Origin: Desulforhopalus sp.
GTDB taxonomy: Bacteria; Desulfobacterota; Desulfobulbia; Desulfobulbales; Desulfocapsaceae
DNA: 64,000 bases
Reading direction: 5' to 3'
Assembly: GCA_030247675.1 (NCBI GenBank)
Contig: JAOTRX010000003.1
Span: forward strand, 248,001-312,000
The notes under the pieces were generated by a model. The model searched no databases. It was not told the DNA's origin and worked only from the letters and a program-made list of their open reading frames with translations. Shown here piece by piece: positions 26,763 to 35,835 of the stretch. Position numbers and translations under genes: made by a program. Position 1 is the first letter of the stretch, and each line of letters starts with the position of its first letter.

Positions 26763-28367
26763 ATGATGGATTCGTACCCAATGACTGCAACAACCGGAGA
26801 CAGGAAGACTCAGGGCCTGGAGTTGGTGGCCCTGTCGAGAATTACCGAGCTGATCGGCACGGCTGTCGATCTTGATAATACCCTGGCCAGTATCCTCGGG
26901 GTACTCGGTGAGACCATGAAGATGGAAAGGGCGACCCTTCTCCTCTATGACCGGGTCCGGCAAACCTTGACCATCAAGGCCTCGTGCGGGCTCTCCGAGG
27001 AGGAGGAAATGCGCGGCGTGTACCGGCCGGATGAGGGGGTCTGCGGCCAGATCTTCCAGAGCTGCTCGCCCTTTGTGGTGCCGGATATCAATAGCGAACC
27101 GCTGTTTCTCAACCGCACCGGGGCGCGCTCGAAGGTGCGCAAAACCACCATCTCCTTTCTCGGAGTGCCGGTGGTTGTTCAGGGCAAGCCGGAGGGGGTG
27201 CTGACAGTCGACCGGCTCTTTGGCGACGACGTCAGTTTTGAAGAGGACATCCGCTTTCTTTCGGTGCTTGCCACCCTCATCGCCCAGTTTCTTACCCTGC
27301 ACCGGGAAATCGCCAAAAAGGAGGCGAAACTCATAGAAGAGAATGCCTCTCTCAAGGCCCGTCTCCATAACGTTCACGGCGGCCATTTTATTATTGGCCA
27401 CTCGAAACCGATGCAGGAGGTGTTCAGCATTATCGATAAGATCGCCAGCAGCAAGGTCACCGCCCTGTTGCTCGGCGAGTCGGGAACCGGCAAGGAGCTG
27501 GTGGCTCGCGCCATCCATGAGGGCGGCAATCGCAAGGACCAGCCGCTGATTAAGGTCAACTGCGCCGCCCTGCCGGAGACCCTTCTCGAAAGCGAATTGT
27601 TCGGCCATGAACGGGGGGCCTTTACCGGCGCCCATGCGGCGCGGCCGGGGCGCTTTGAGCTGGCCGACCGCGGCACCATCTTTCTCGATGAAATTGGCGA
27701 GCTGCCCTTGTCGCTCCAGGCAAAGATGCTCCGGGTGCTGCAGGAAAAGCAATTCGAGCGGATCGGCGGTACCAAGACCTTTACCGTCGATGTACGGATC
27801 GTTGCCGCTACCAATGTCAGCCTGGAAGAGGCGGTGGCCCAGGGCCGGTTTCGCGCCGATCTCTATTACCGTCTCAATGTTGTGCCCATTGTTTTGCCGC
27901 CGCTGCGCGAGCGAAAGGAGGATATTCCCTTGCTGTTCAGCCATTTTCTCAGCAAAAGCAATGAGCGGAACGGCAAAAAGGCGCAGATTACCTCGGACCT
28001 TCTCGACTTTCTCATCAACTACCCCTGGCCCGGTAACATCCGCGAGATGCAGAATCTGGTCGAACGGATGGTCATCCTGGCGGAGGGGGACCGCCTTTCC
28101 CTGGGCGATCTGCCAGCCAATCTTTTCATCCCCCAGCGGGCAGTTGCGCAGGAGACCAGGGATTTGCCGGTCAGCCCGGCGCCTCGGTCCTCCGGCAGTC
28201 CGAAGTCGCTGCACGACATCGAACGCCTGGAGATCGAGGCCTCGCTGCGCCGCAACGGCTGGGTGCAGGTGCGGGCGGCCCGGGAGCTGGGCCTTACCGA
28301 GCGGCAGATGGGCTACCGCATCAAGAAATACGGCCTCAACCGCTACGATTCCTTTCGGTTGGAATAG
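26763..28367 (+). CDS. nifA: nif-specific sigma54 activator NifA
   Basis: The transcription activator of nif promoters. The 534-residue protein has an N-terminal GAF domain (residues 20-180), an AAA+ domain with Walker A GESGTGKE (238-245), the sigma54-contact loop GAFTGA (285-290) and Walker B TIFLDE, and a Fis-type helix-turn-helix at the end (ARELGLTERQMGYRIKKYGL). The ATG at 26763 follows TGAGGAG. No cysteine-rich linker like that of the oxygen-sensitive rhizobial type is seen after the AAA+ domain. It is divergent from nifH. Confidence 0.95.
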   Translation: MMDSYPMTATTGDRKTQGLELVALSRITELIGTAVDLDNTLASILGVLGETMKMERATLLLYDRVRQTLTIKASCGLSEEEEMRGVYRPDEGVCGQIFQSCSPFVVPDINSEPLFLNRTGARSKVRKTTISFLGVPVVVQGKPEGVLTVDRLFGDDVSFEEDIRFLSVLATLIAQFLTLHREIAKKEAKLIEENASLKARLHNVHGGHFIIGHSKPMQEVFSIIDKIASSKVTALLLGESGTGKELVARAIHEGGNRKDQPLIKVNCAALPETLLESELFGHERGAFTGAHAARPGRFELADRGTIFLDEIGELPLSLQAKMLRVLQEKQFERIGGTKTFTVDVRIVAATNVSLEEAVAQGRFRADLYYRLNVVPIVLPPLRERKEDIPLLFSHFLSKSNERNGKKAQITSDLLDFLINYPWPGNIREMQNLVERMVILAEGDRLSLGDLPANLFIPQRAVAQETRDLPVSPAPRSSGSPKSLHDIERLEIEASLRRNGWVQVRAARELGLTERQMGYRIKKYGLNRYDSFRLE

Positions 28368-29491
28368 GATTTCTCGGCAGCGCTGAGCAGTCGGCGCAGT
28401 TCATGATCGTGTAACGGGCGCCGCAGCCGTCTGGTCACCTCGCGGATTTTTTGCACTGCTTCTTCAGGCGGGTTTTCCACCAACCGCTCGTCCAACTCCT
28501 CCAGGTGGGCGAGTATCGCCCGCCTGCCGCTTTTCGGGCCGAGGAGGAGGCTGCGCCTGGCGCCCACCCTTTCCGGGGCGAATGGCTCGTAGGTTTGCGG
28601 ATCGTTGCGCAGGCCCTGGAGGTGCAGGCCGGTCTCGCAGGTAAAGATGGCATCGCCAACGATCGGCCGATTGCCGGCGATTGCCTTGCCCGTGAACTCG
28701 GCGACATACTCGGCAAGGGGTTTGAGCATCTCCACCTGCCACCGGGATTCCCCTTTGACGAGGGCCAGATAGCCGACAACCTCCTCCAGCCGGGCGCAGC
28801 CGGTGCGTTCGCCGAGACCGAGAACGACGGTGTCGACGAACCGGGCCCCCGCCTCAAGGGCGGCAACGGCGTTGGCCGTGGCCATGCCGAAGTCGTTGTG
28901 GGTATGGACGGCGACAGGGCAGGTGGTGAGTTTCTCGCCCAGTTGTCTAATAAGCCCGGTCATCGTCCCGGGCGAGGCGATGCCCAGGGTGTCGGCCAGA
29001 CGAATACGCTCTGCCCCGAGCCGTTCGGCAGCCATGGCCATCTCTGTCAAGAAGCCGATGTCGCTGCGGCTGGCATCTTCAAAACCGATGGCAAAGGGTA
29101 TCCCGAGTTTTGCAGCGCAGTGCATGGCCGCTGACATGGTATCCATGGCCCAGGCGCGGTTCTTCCCCAGGCGTTTTTCCAGATGGATTTCTGAAACGGG
29201 AATCGATAGTGACAGGAGGTCGGGCCGCAGTTCTGCCGCCATGGTGATATCCTCCTCCCGGCACCGGCTCCACAGCGACAAGCGGAGGTGCGGGTGCTGG
29301 TCACGGCAATAGGCGATAAGCAGGCCGGCACAGGGGTGGAAAGGCGAGGAGATGCCGAGTTCCACCTCCGTCACGCCGATGCGCACCAGCCCGTCGATGA
29401 TGTGCCTCTTTACTTCCGGCGAAAAATAGACACCGGGGCTTTGTTCGCCTTCCCGCAGGGTGGTATCGATAATTACAGAATTGTGGCGCAT
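28343..29491 (-). CDS. nifV: homocitrate synthase NifV
   Basis: NifV condenses acetyl-CoA and 2-oxoglutarate to homocitrate, the organic ligand of FeMo-co. The 382-residue protein has the DRE-TIM metallolyase start IIDTTLREGEQSPGVYF, HTHNDFGMATANAVAALEAG with the metal histidines, and GLGERTGCARLEEV. It is shown as NifV rather than a leucine-path enzyme by context and length. Its last 25 bases overlap the end of the convergent nifA. A sigma54 promoter lies 34 bases upstream. Confidence 0.94.
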   Translation of the reverse strand: MRHNSVIIDTTLREGEQSPGVYFSPEVKRHIIDGLVRIGVTEVELGISSPFHPCAGLLIAYCRDQHPHLRLSLWSRCREEDITMAAELRPDLLSLSIPVSEIHLEKRLGKNRAWAMDTMSAAMHCAAKLGIPFAIGFEDASRSDIGFLTEMAMAAERLGAERIRLADTLGIASPGTMTGLIRQLGEKLTTCPVAVHTHNDFGMATANAVAALEAGARFVDTVVLGLGERTGCARLEEVVGYLALVKGESRWQVEMLKPLAEYVAEFTGKAIAGNRPIVGDAIFTCETGLHLQGLRNDPQTYEPFAPERVGARRSLLLGPKSGRRAILAHLEELDERLVENPPEEAVQKIREVTRRLRRPLHDHELRRLLSAAEKSYSNRKES

Positions 29492-29524
29492 GGTCTATTC
29501 TCCATGGAATTTGAAGAACAGTTT

Positions 29525-29539
29525 GCAAGTTGAATGCCA
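29525..29539 (-). promoter_or_regulatory. sigma54 (-24/-12) promoter of nifV
   Basis: The minus strand reads TGGCATT-CAAC-TTGC with correct spacing, about 34 bases before the nifV ATG. No perfect NifA site was found upstream; the closest strings are TGT-N12-ACA (29618-29635 area) and TGT-N10-ACT near 29687. Confidence 0.7.
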
Positions 29540-29752
29540 GGGCCTCGGGGATGAAGAAAGAGTCGATATACCGGTGCGAATTCCCTGAATCATCCGAGAA
29601 GACCGGCGACCGGCACTGTTGGGAAATGGCGACATTTTGGTAGGGAAAACACCTTACTGAAGCGACCGCGACAGGGGCAGCGGTCATGTCCTCACAGCAA
29701 CTTTCACCAGGGGCGTTGATAGGCGGTTCGGCAATTTGACTTTTCTCTGAAG

Positions 29753-31642
29753 ATGATGATAAGCTTGGGCAGGATGGTGTCTCTAAAGGCCATGAAAAAT
29801 GTAGCAGCATGGGTGTGTATGCAAGTAATATCAACATATTACTGGCTAAGCGATGGCGGCGGACGATTGTTGGAGATCGACGAGACACTGGCCGGTCTGC
29901 TCGGCTATTCCCTGTCGCAAATCCAGGCTGTCGCCATTACCGATATCGAGACTGGACTGATTCTTCAGCCCAGCCCATCGGTATGGCAAAGGACCGCCAG
30001 CTACCGCAAGCGTGATGGCACCACCCTCGCCATGCACTGCTGCACCCGCTACTCGCCGGTCAATGGCGGGCAATATTTCACCTTCGTCCAGGCGCTGCCT
30101 TCCCCTGAAGCACCATCCGTTCCTGCCGCTTCCAATTCCTTGTTACACACCATCCTCGACGCCCAGCCGAGCAATATCGTCCTCTTCAATCTCCAGTCGG
30201 AGGTGCTCTGGCTGAACCATACCGCCTGCCGGAGTTGTCATGGCAGCCTGGTCGACCTTTTGGGTAGAAAATGCCACGAGATATGGCCGGGATGCCTGGA
30301 AAAAAGCTGTGGCCGTTGTCCCGTCGAGGCAACCATTGCCTCGGAAAAGATCGAGCAACGGAAGATGACCATGCCGAACAAACGGCGCTGGCGGGTAACT
30401 ACAGTGCCGATCCACGACGCACAGGGGAATTTGAAAAATGTGCTCTTTGTCGGCGACGATATCACCGATTACCTGACCATCGACAAGGAGGCCAGGCAGA
30501 GCCATAAACTGGAGTCCCTTGGCACCTTGGCTGGGGGCATTGCCCATGATTTCAATAATATATTATCCGGGATAGTCGGCTATACCGAACTCTCTCTGGC
30601 GGTCGCGGGCAACGAGGAACCGTTAAAGGGATATCTGCTGGAACTGGCCCAGGCGGGAAAGCGGGCGACCGGGCTGGTACGGCAGATCCTCACCTTCACC
30701 AGGGGCGGCGAAGGAAAGCTGGTGAGTACCGAAATTCCGGCTATCACTAAAGAGGTATTGCAGCTGCTGCGCTCGACCTTGCCCAGTACCATCGAGTTGA
30801 AAAGGAAGATTGACAGCAATGTCGATCCGGTCCTGGCCGATCCGGTGCAGATACACCAGGTCATCATGAACCTCTGTACCAATGCCGGCCATGCCATGGA
30901 ACCGGAAGGGGGGGTGCTCACCGTCAGTGTCGGCAAGGCGGAGGTCCCGCCGGATATTTTCCAACGAAATAAAGACCTTTTGCCGGGTGATTACCTGCAT
31001 CTGTCGGTCAGTGACACCGGTTGCGGCATGAATCAGGAGGTGATGGCCTCGATCTTCGATCCCTACTTCACCACCAAACCGCCGGGGCATGGTACCGGCC
31101 TCGGGCTTTCCGTGGTGCACGGCATTGTCAAGGATTGCGGAGGCCATATTACCGTCGATTCTCAGGAAGGTGAGGGCACCACCTTTACCATTTATCTGCC
31201 GACGGTGGAAAGAGACCGAGCCCTCGACCTGGTCGCCAAGGGCACAAGCCTCCTCGGCGGCACGGAGACCATTCTGGTGGTTGACGATGAACCAGTGGTC
31301 CTCGATGTCACCAAGACCTATCTGGAAATGCAGGGATATACGGTACGGACGGAGAAAAACAGCCAGGTGGCACTGAATACTTTCCGTGATGCTCCAGGAG
31401 CCATCGATCTCCTCATCTCCGATGTCACCATGCCCCATTTGACCGGCGATATTCTAGCGGCGGGATGTTTGTTGATTCGGCCCGATCTGCCGGTGATCCT
31501 GATGACCGGCTTTACCGACAGGGTGTCGGAGCAATCGGTGAAGCAGCTGGGTGTCCGGGCCCTGCTGATGAAACCCCTGGTCGGTAAAAACTTCCTGACC
31601 CTGGTTCGCCGCCTACTTGACGAAGCAAAACAGCTCCCTTAA
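29753..31642 (+). CDS. hybrid sensor histidine kinase with PAS domains and receiver
   Basis: A 629-residue cytoplasmic sensor with no membrane segments. Residues about 25-120 and 125-245 are PAS-type; the second has a cluster of cysteines (CRSCHG, CHEIWPGCLEKSCGRC) that could bind metal or a redox cofactor. The kinase core has the phospho-acceptor AGGIAHDFNNILSG, an ATPase part with NLCTNAGHAM and GTGLGLSVVHGI, then a C-terminal receiver ILVVDDEPVV with ISDVTMPHL. It is divergent from nifV; a nif link is not shown. The exact start is unclear (29753, 29774 and 29792 are possible). Confidence 0.88.
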   Translation: MMISLGRMVSLKAMKNVAAWVCMQVISTYYWLSDGGGRLLEIDETLAGLLGYSLSQIQAVAITDIETGLILQPSPSVWQRTASYRKRDGTTLAMHCCTRYSPVNGGQYFTFVQALPSPEAPSVPAASNSLLHTILDAQPSNIVLFNLQSEVLWLNHTACRSCHGSLVDLLGRKCHEIWPGCLEKSCGRCPVEATIASEKIEQRKMTMPNKRRWRVTTVPIHDAQGNLKNVLFVGDDITDYLTIDKEARQSHKLESLGTLAGGIAHDFNNILSGIVGYTELSLAVAGNEEPLKGYLLELAQAGKRATGLVRQILTFTRGGEGKLVSTEIPAITKEVLQLLRSTLPSTIELKRKIDSNVDPVLADPVQIHQVIMNLCTNAGHAMEPEGGVLTVSVGKAEVPPDIFQRNKDLLPGDYLHLSVSDTGCGMNQEVMASIFDPYFTTKPPGHGTGLGLSVVHGIVKDCGGHITVDSQEGEGTTFTIYLPTVERDRALDLVAKGTSLLGGTETILVVDDEPVVLDVTKTYLEMQGYTVRTEKNSQVALNTFRDAPGAIDLLISDVTMPHLTGDILAAGCLLIRPDLPVILMTGFTDRVSEQSVKQLGVRALLMKPLVGKNFLTLVRRLLDEAKQLP

Positions 31643-31651
31643 GGGTTGAGC

Positions 31652-32503
31652 TTAATACTGCAGCAGTTTTGGTTCCCGCCAATTGGTATCAAAGCCCATT
31701 TCCAAGAGGATGGCCTTGGCTGTCTCCATGTTGGCCCCGACGTTGGCGACACCGTGCGAGTCGTCGCCGGGGACGACGGCTATGTCCATCTCCCTTGCCA
31801 TCTCCAGGATTTTCCTGCTGACATACGGCTCGTCGGCACCCTTCAAAAGGGAGCGCAGGTTGAAGTCCATAATCAGGTCAAGGTCCTTGATGAGAAGCAG
31901 GTTGCGTTTGATCCGGGCTATGATCTCTGGTTGCAGGATTCGCGCCTTATAGTCCGGGTCGAAGATGCGGATGAGGTCGAAGTGGCCGACCACCGACGGT
32001 TTCAGCAGGCCGATCATTTCATATTGTTGATCAAAGTAGCGGCAGTACATCTCGTCCTTGCCGCCGACCGCCGCCGCTGTCTGGTCGTATTGCTCGCGGG
32101 AGTAGTCAAAGCCCAGATCGCTGACGAAATGGACGGAGCCGACGACATAGTCCGGCTGGAAGGTAGCGATGAGGTAGGGCATGAATTCCTGGTAGCCCGA
32201 ATAGGTCTCGCTCTCGATAGCGGCAAAGATCTTGATCTGTGAGCGGTATTTTTCCTGGAGGCGCCGGCATTCTTTCATGTAGCGGCCGTACCGCTCAAAG
32301 AGAAACTCCGGGGTCAGCCCGGCGGCCTGTTGGTCGGGGTAGAGCAGATGCTGGGCGAGGCCGGGGGCGTGCTCGGTGATTCCCACCCAGGGGAACTGCT
32401 TGGCGATATATTGCTGGATGATTTCTTCCAGCATGTCGGTTGCATGGTGGCAGAACTGCCCGCTGTGGCCGCCATGGACGGATACGGAAGCGATGGTTTT
32501 CAT
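31652..32503 (-). CDS. PHP-domain histidinol-phosphatase-like phosphoesterase
   Basis: A 283-residue member of the PHP family. Metal-binding segments are visible: SVHGGHSGQFC near the start, GITEHAPG, ESETYSGY, VGSVHFV, VGHFDLIR and VVPGDDSHGV near the end. The layout matches HisJ-type histidinol phosphatases (last-but-one step of histidine synthesis), but such proteins have other substrates as well. The canonical first HxH is here VHGGH. The start at 32503 is preferred because the family sequence begins there. It ends just after the histidine kinase gene, in convergent orientation. Confidence 0.8.
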   Translation of the reverse strand: MKTIASVSVHGGHSGQFCHHATDMLEEIIQQYIAKQFPWVGITEHAPGLAQHLLYPDQQAAGLTPEFLFERYGRYMKECRRLQEKYRSQIKIFAAIESETYSGYQEFMPYLIATFQPDYVVGSVHFVSDLGFDYSREQYDQTAAAVGGKDEMYCRYFDQQYEMIGLLKPSVVGHFDLIRIFDPDYKARILQPEIIARIKRNLLLIKDLDLIMDFNLRSLLKGADEPYVSRKILEMAREMDIAVVPGDDSHGVANVGANMETAKAILLEMGFDTNWREPKLLQY

Positions 32504-32708
32504 TTCTTTCGGTTGCACCTTGTCAACATGGGAAAAAGGAAGGTCAGCGGCCGGAGGAACCAATTGGCACGGCAGTCTAACAAAAAGCGGCTACTTCCAC
32601 AAGATTGCTGCGCATCGCCTGCGGAGAAAGCCTGCAAAAGGGCGGCGATACCGGCGAGTGCCGGCCCGGATCGGAAGATCTGAACAAAAACGGCCTGTTC
32701 TGCGCTCA

Positions 32709-33119
32709 TCAGTGGAGGAATTCGCCGGTGCTCGACATGGCCAGGTTGGCGTCCCGCACCCCTCTTAAAGCGCTGAGGCGGTCGGCAAGCTCCTGGACAT
32801 CCTTGGCCTTGCCCCTGACGACGATGACCTCCAGACAGTTGTCGTGATCCATATGGACGTGGGTGGTGGAGACGATGTGGTGATGGTAATCGTGCTGCAC
32901 CAGAGTGATTTTTTCCTGCAGCTTATGCTGGTGGTGGTCATACACCAGGCTGATGACTCCCATGACCTTTTTGTCGGCCTGCCACTCCTCCTTGACGAAG
33001 GCCTTGCGGATCAGGTCGCGAATCGCTTCCGACCGGTTGGTGTAGCTGCGGGAGGTGATATGTTCATCGAATATTGTCAATAGCTCCTCTTCAAGCGAGA
33101 TGGAAAACCTTTTCAGCAT
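32709..33119 (-). CDS. nikR: nickel-responsive transcription regulator NikR
   Basis: A 136-residue NikR. Residues 1-45 form the ribbon-helix-helix DNA-binding part (KRFSISLEEELLTIFDEH), and the rest is the ACT-like Ni domain. The high-affinity nickel ligands His76, His87, His89 and Cys95 are all present at the same numbering as in E. coli NikR (HVHMDHDNC). It represses nickel uptake when nickel is sufficient. No nickel-transport gene is adjacent, so its target is unknown. It stands alone between a PHP gene and an MFS gene. Confidence 0.93.
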   Translation of the reverse strand: MLKRFSISLEEELLTIFDEHITSRSYTNRSEAIRDLIRKAFVKEEWQADKKVMGVISLVYDHHQHKLQEKITLVQHDYHHHIVSTTHVHMDHDNCLEVIVVRGKAKDVQELADRLSALRGVRDANLAMSSTGEFLH

Positions 33120-33343
33120 GGAACGGCTCCTCCGGACATTGATAAACGGGGAATTGTTACTCCCTTTGCAAAGGGTGTCTTCTCGAACAGGCGATTTCCT
33201 CAGATTTCATTAGGCGGGCCATAGAAATGGCAGGATCGCAGTATGAAATTCACTATAAAAGGTCGTCACTCGAACCGCAAGTTGCAAGTTTCGGCGGCAA
33301 CGACGGAAATTTGCGGGGATGTTCGGTAGGTAGAGAAGGATGG

Positions 33344-34711
33344 TCAGTCCGCCTGGTTGATCTTTTGATACTCATCACTGCCGCGCAGGCGGTACAGGCA
33401 AAAAAAGACAGTCAGGACCAGTCCGGCCAGGGCATACCAGGGAAACCAGCCTATGGCCGCCTGGAAGGCGTAGGTGCCGATCGCCTCTTGGCTCCAGTCG
33501 GGATGGCGGTGCAACCCCGATTCTCGAAGTCCGCCGATGAGCAGGGCGAAGAGGAAGCCGATCAGGCCGTAGGCGAGGTTGAAGGCCATGCCTTTAAAAC
33601 TGAGAACGGTTGCCCGCTGGTGCGATTCGGTGACGCGATTAAGGTAGTGGCTGGTGAAAAAGGAGGTCAGCATCAGGGCGGCAAAGACCAGGGCCATTGG
33701 CAGCAGGCCCCAGTAAGGGAAAAAGCCGGTGAGGCCGGTGAGGCCGAGCAGGGCGATGCCTGACACCCACCACATGTTGGCGGCAGCGGAGTTTTGTGCC
33801 GCCATCCGTTCGGCGATTTTCGGGGTGATCAGGCCGAGGACGGCCATGGCCGAGCCAAGCAGGCCAAAGCTCGCCTCCGGTAAGTCAATCAGCCGGTAAT
33901 ATTGGCTGGTCATGGTGACGATCATCCGCAGCACATGATCGAGACCGGTACCGAGAAGGATGATCGCCAGGGCGAAGGGTGTCTTCGCCAGCCAGCTTAC
34001 GGCGTCGAGGGTCTTGCGCAGGGCGGCAAGGGCGGTGGAACCCTGACCTGCGACCTTTGATGCCGCCTTTTCGCGCATGGAAAAGGCCGTGGCGGTGGCC
34101 AGGAGGGCCAGGCCGAGGGTCAGATAAACCGGAAAACGCATGGTGTCCAGCTGGCCAAGAACGATATCCGAGCCGAACCAGCCCAGCACCTTGTTGACGA
34201 CGCTTGGGTCGTAGACCAGGGCGCCGAGGGTCATGGTGGCAATCATGGCGGCGGAGCTGAGGCGCATCTGCAGGCTGAGCACCTTCGGCCAGTCATCCGG
34301 GTTGCCCTCAGCGGCCAGTGAGTCGTAGGCAATCGCCTCGTCGGCGCCGCTGGCCATGGCCTCGGCGAGACCGCTGAGGACGCGGTTGACGAGAAAGACG
34401 GTGAAGATGAGGCCCGTGTTGCCCAGGGGGACAAAGGCGAGCAGGCTCATCTCCGCCACCATCAGCAGGGCGGTGGCAAGCAGCAGGTATCTGCGGCCGA
34501 GGATATCGGCCAGCGCCCCGGAGGGCACCTCGACGCAGACAATGGTGATCGCCCAGACGGTGTTGAGCAGGGCGAACTGCTCGATGGTCAGGCCGTAGTC
34601 GAGGAAGAGGATGGTGAAGACCGGGTAATAAAAGCGCGAATTGAAAAAAATACGAAAGGCGATGAACAGCCGGATATTGGTAATGGAAAATGGGGATATT
34701 GGCGATGCCAT
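33344..34711 (-). CDS. MFS transporter
   Basis: A 455-residue major facilitator family protein with about twelve hydrophobic segments. The loop motif GALADILGRRYLLL, following segment 2, is the classic MFS motif A (G-x3-D-x-x-G-R-R). The substrate is not evident. It follows the amino-acid ABC transporter genes by 120 bases in the same direction, so it may be co-expressed with them. Confidence 0.82.
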   Translation of the reverse strand: MASPISPFSITNIRLFIAFRIFFNSRFYYPVFTILFLDYGLTIEQFALLNTVWAITIVCVEVPSGALADILGRRYLLLATALLMVAEMSLLAFVPLGNTGLIFTVFLVNRVLSGLAEAMASGADEAIAYDSLAAEGNPDDWPKVLSLQMRLSSAAMIATMTLGALVYDPSVVNKVLGWFGSDIVLGQLDTMRFPVYLTLGLALLATATAFSMREKAASKVAGQGSTALAALRKTLDAVSWLAKTPFALAIILLGTGLDHVLRMIVTMTSQYYRLIDLPEASFGLLGSAMAVLGLITPKIAERMAAQNSAAANMWWVSGIALLGLTGLTGFFPYWGLLPMALVFAALMLTSFFTSHYLNRVTESHQRATVLSFKGMAFNLAYGLIGFLFALLIGGLRESGLHRHPDWSQEAIGTYAFQAAIGWFPWYALAGLVLTVFFCLYRLRGSDEYQKINQAD

Positions 34712-34830
34712 GGCTGTTTCCTGGTGAGATGGGCTGGGGCAGTGTCAACCTGGAGACATGGCCCCCTTTGTCGGCTGTTTATACATGGTAAGACTTGAAA
34801 ATGCTTTGGCAAAGAAAAACATGCCGGCTG

Positions 34831-35748
34831 TCAGTAGGACGGGAATTGCGGCACTGTCTGCCCGGCCCTGTCCTCTCCGGCAAAGGCCCTTTCCAGCCGG
34901 CGCACGCAGAGTGAAAGGCCAAGGCAGGGGACCAGATACATGACGGAGATGGTCAGCCACACCTCGATGGCCGCATGGGTTGAGGCCATGACCTGCAGGC
35001 CCTGGAAGGTTAATTCCTGGATGGAGATGATCGAGACAATCGACGACCACTTGATGGTGTTGATGAATTCGCCGGCGAGCGGTGGCAGCATGATTCGCGT
35101 TGCCTGGGGCAGGATGATCCGCCGCAGCAGCTGCCATCTGGTCAGTCCAATAGACTTGCCGGCCTCCCACTGGCCGGTATCGATTGCCTGGATACCGGCG
35201 CGGACAATCTCGGCGATATAGGCGCCCTGGAAAAGGGCAAGGGTCAGGACGCCGGAGAAGAATTGGTTGATGAGGTTCGGTTCGGCAAAGAAAAAGGCCA
35301 GGAGGGTGCGGCCCGTGCCGGTCGCGGCACGGGCCAGCTCTTCAAGGCCCGCCAGGGCAAGCAGCTGGTCGCTGACAAAATAATAAAAGATAAATACCAG
35401 CACCAGCGGCGGGGTGTTGCGGATAGACTCGACATAGGTTCGGCCGGTCATCCGCAGAAAAAGACGCGGCGAGACCCGGCAGAGGCCGATGGCAAAGCCG
35501 AGCAGGGCGGCAAGGAGGGTGGCCCAGACGCTCAGCTTGATGGTGGTGAAGAAGCCCTCAAGGAGGATATTGGCCTTCCAGCCTTGGGTTTCCCCGTCAA
35601 AGCGCAGCAGGTAGGTGGGGATGACTGCCCAGTTCCACTTGTAGTTGAGGGCGAAAAACAGGCGATAGACCACATAGGTGAGAAATCCGAGGATGACGGC
35701 AAGGAGTACCCAGTCAAGGACGGTGATGGCCGGTTTTTTCAGGCGCAT
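34831..35748 (-). CDS. polar amino-acid ABC transporter permease (second)
   Basis: A 305-residue inner-membrane permease of the HisM/GlnP type. It has about six hydrophobic segments and the ATPase-contact EAA loop (EAGKSIGLTRWQLLRRIILP). RTYVESIRNTPPLVLVFIFY is the family signature. The ATG at 35748 is chosen; a GTG at 35778 is also open. It pairs with the permease at 36723-37598 and the binding protein between them. Confidence 0.88.
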   Translation of the reverse strand: MRLKKPAITVLDWVLLAVILGFLTYVVYRLFFALNYKWNWAVIPTYLLRFDGETQGWKANILLEGFFTTIKLSVWATLLAALLGFAIGLCRVSPRLFLRMTGRTYVESIRNTPPLVLVFIFYYFVSDQLLALAGLEELARAATGTGRTLLAFFFAEPNLINQFFSGVLTLALFQGAYIAEIVRAGIQAIDTGQWEAGKSIGLTRWQLLRRIILPQATRIMLPPLAGEFINTIKWSSIVSIISIQELTFQGLQVMASTHAAIEVWLTISVMYLVPCLGLSLCVRRLERAFAGEDRAGQTVPQFPSY

Positions 35749-35835
35749 GGGCAGTTTTTCGATTTTCCCCCGCCGCACAGGAGACCGGCGGGCAGAGGCG
35801 GGGAGAAAACCATCCCCGCCAGCGGAATCAGAGTA

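Noticed and set aside
26748..28214. 488-codon minus-strand frame opposite nifA
   Set aside because: Shadow of nifA; low-complexity translation without motifs.
29615..29700. NifA site upstream of nifV
   Set aside because: The closest strings have N12 spacing or end in ACT; not accepted as TGT-N10-ACA.
33239..33266. GTATGA-N16-TCGTCA upstream of nikR as a NikR operator
   Set aside because: Only the left half matches the NikR site GTATGA-N16-TCATAC; the right half is poor.
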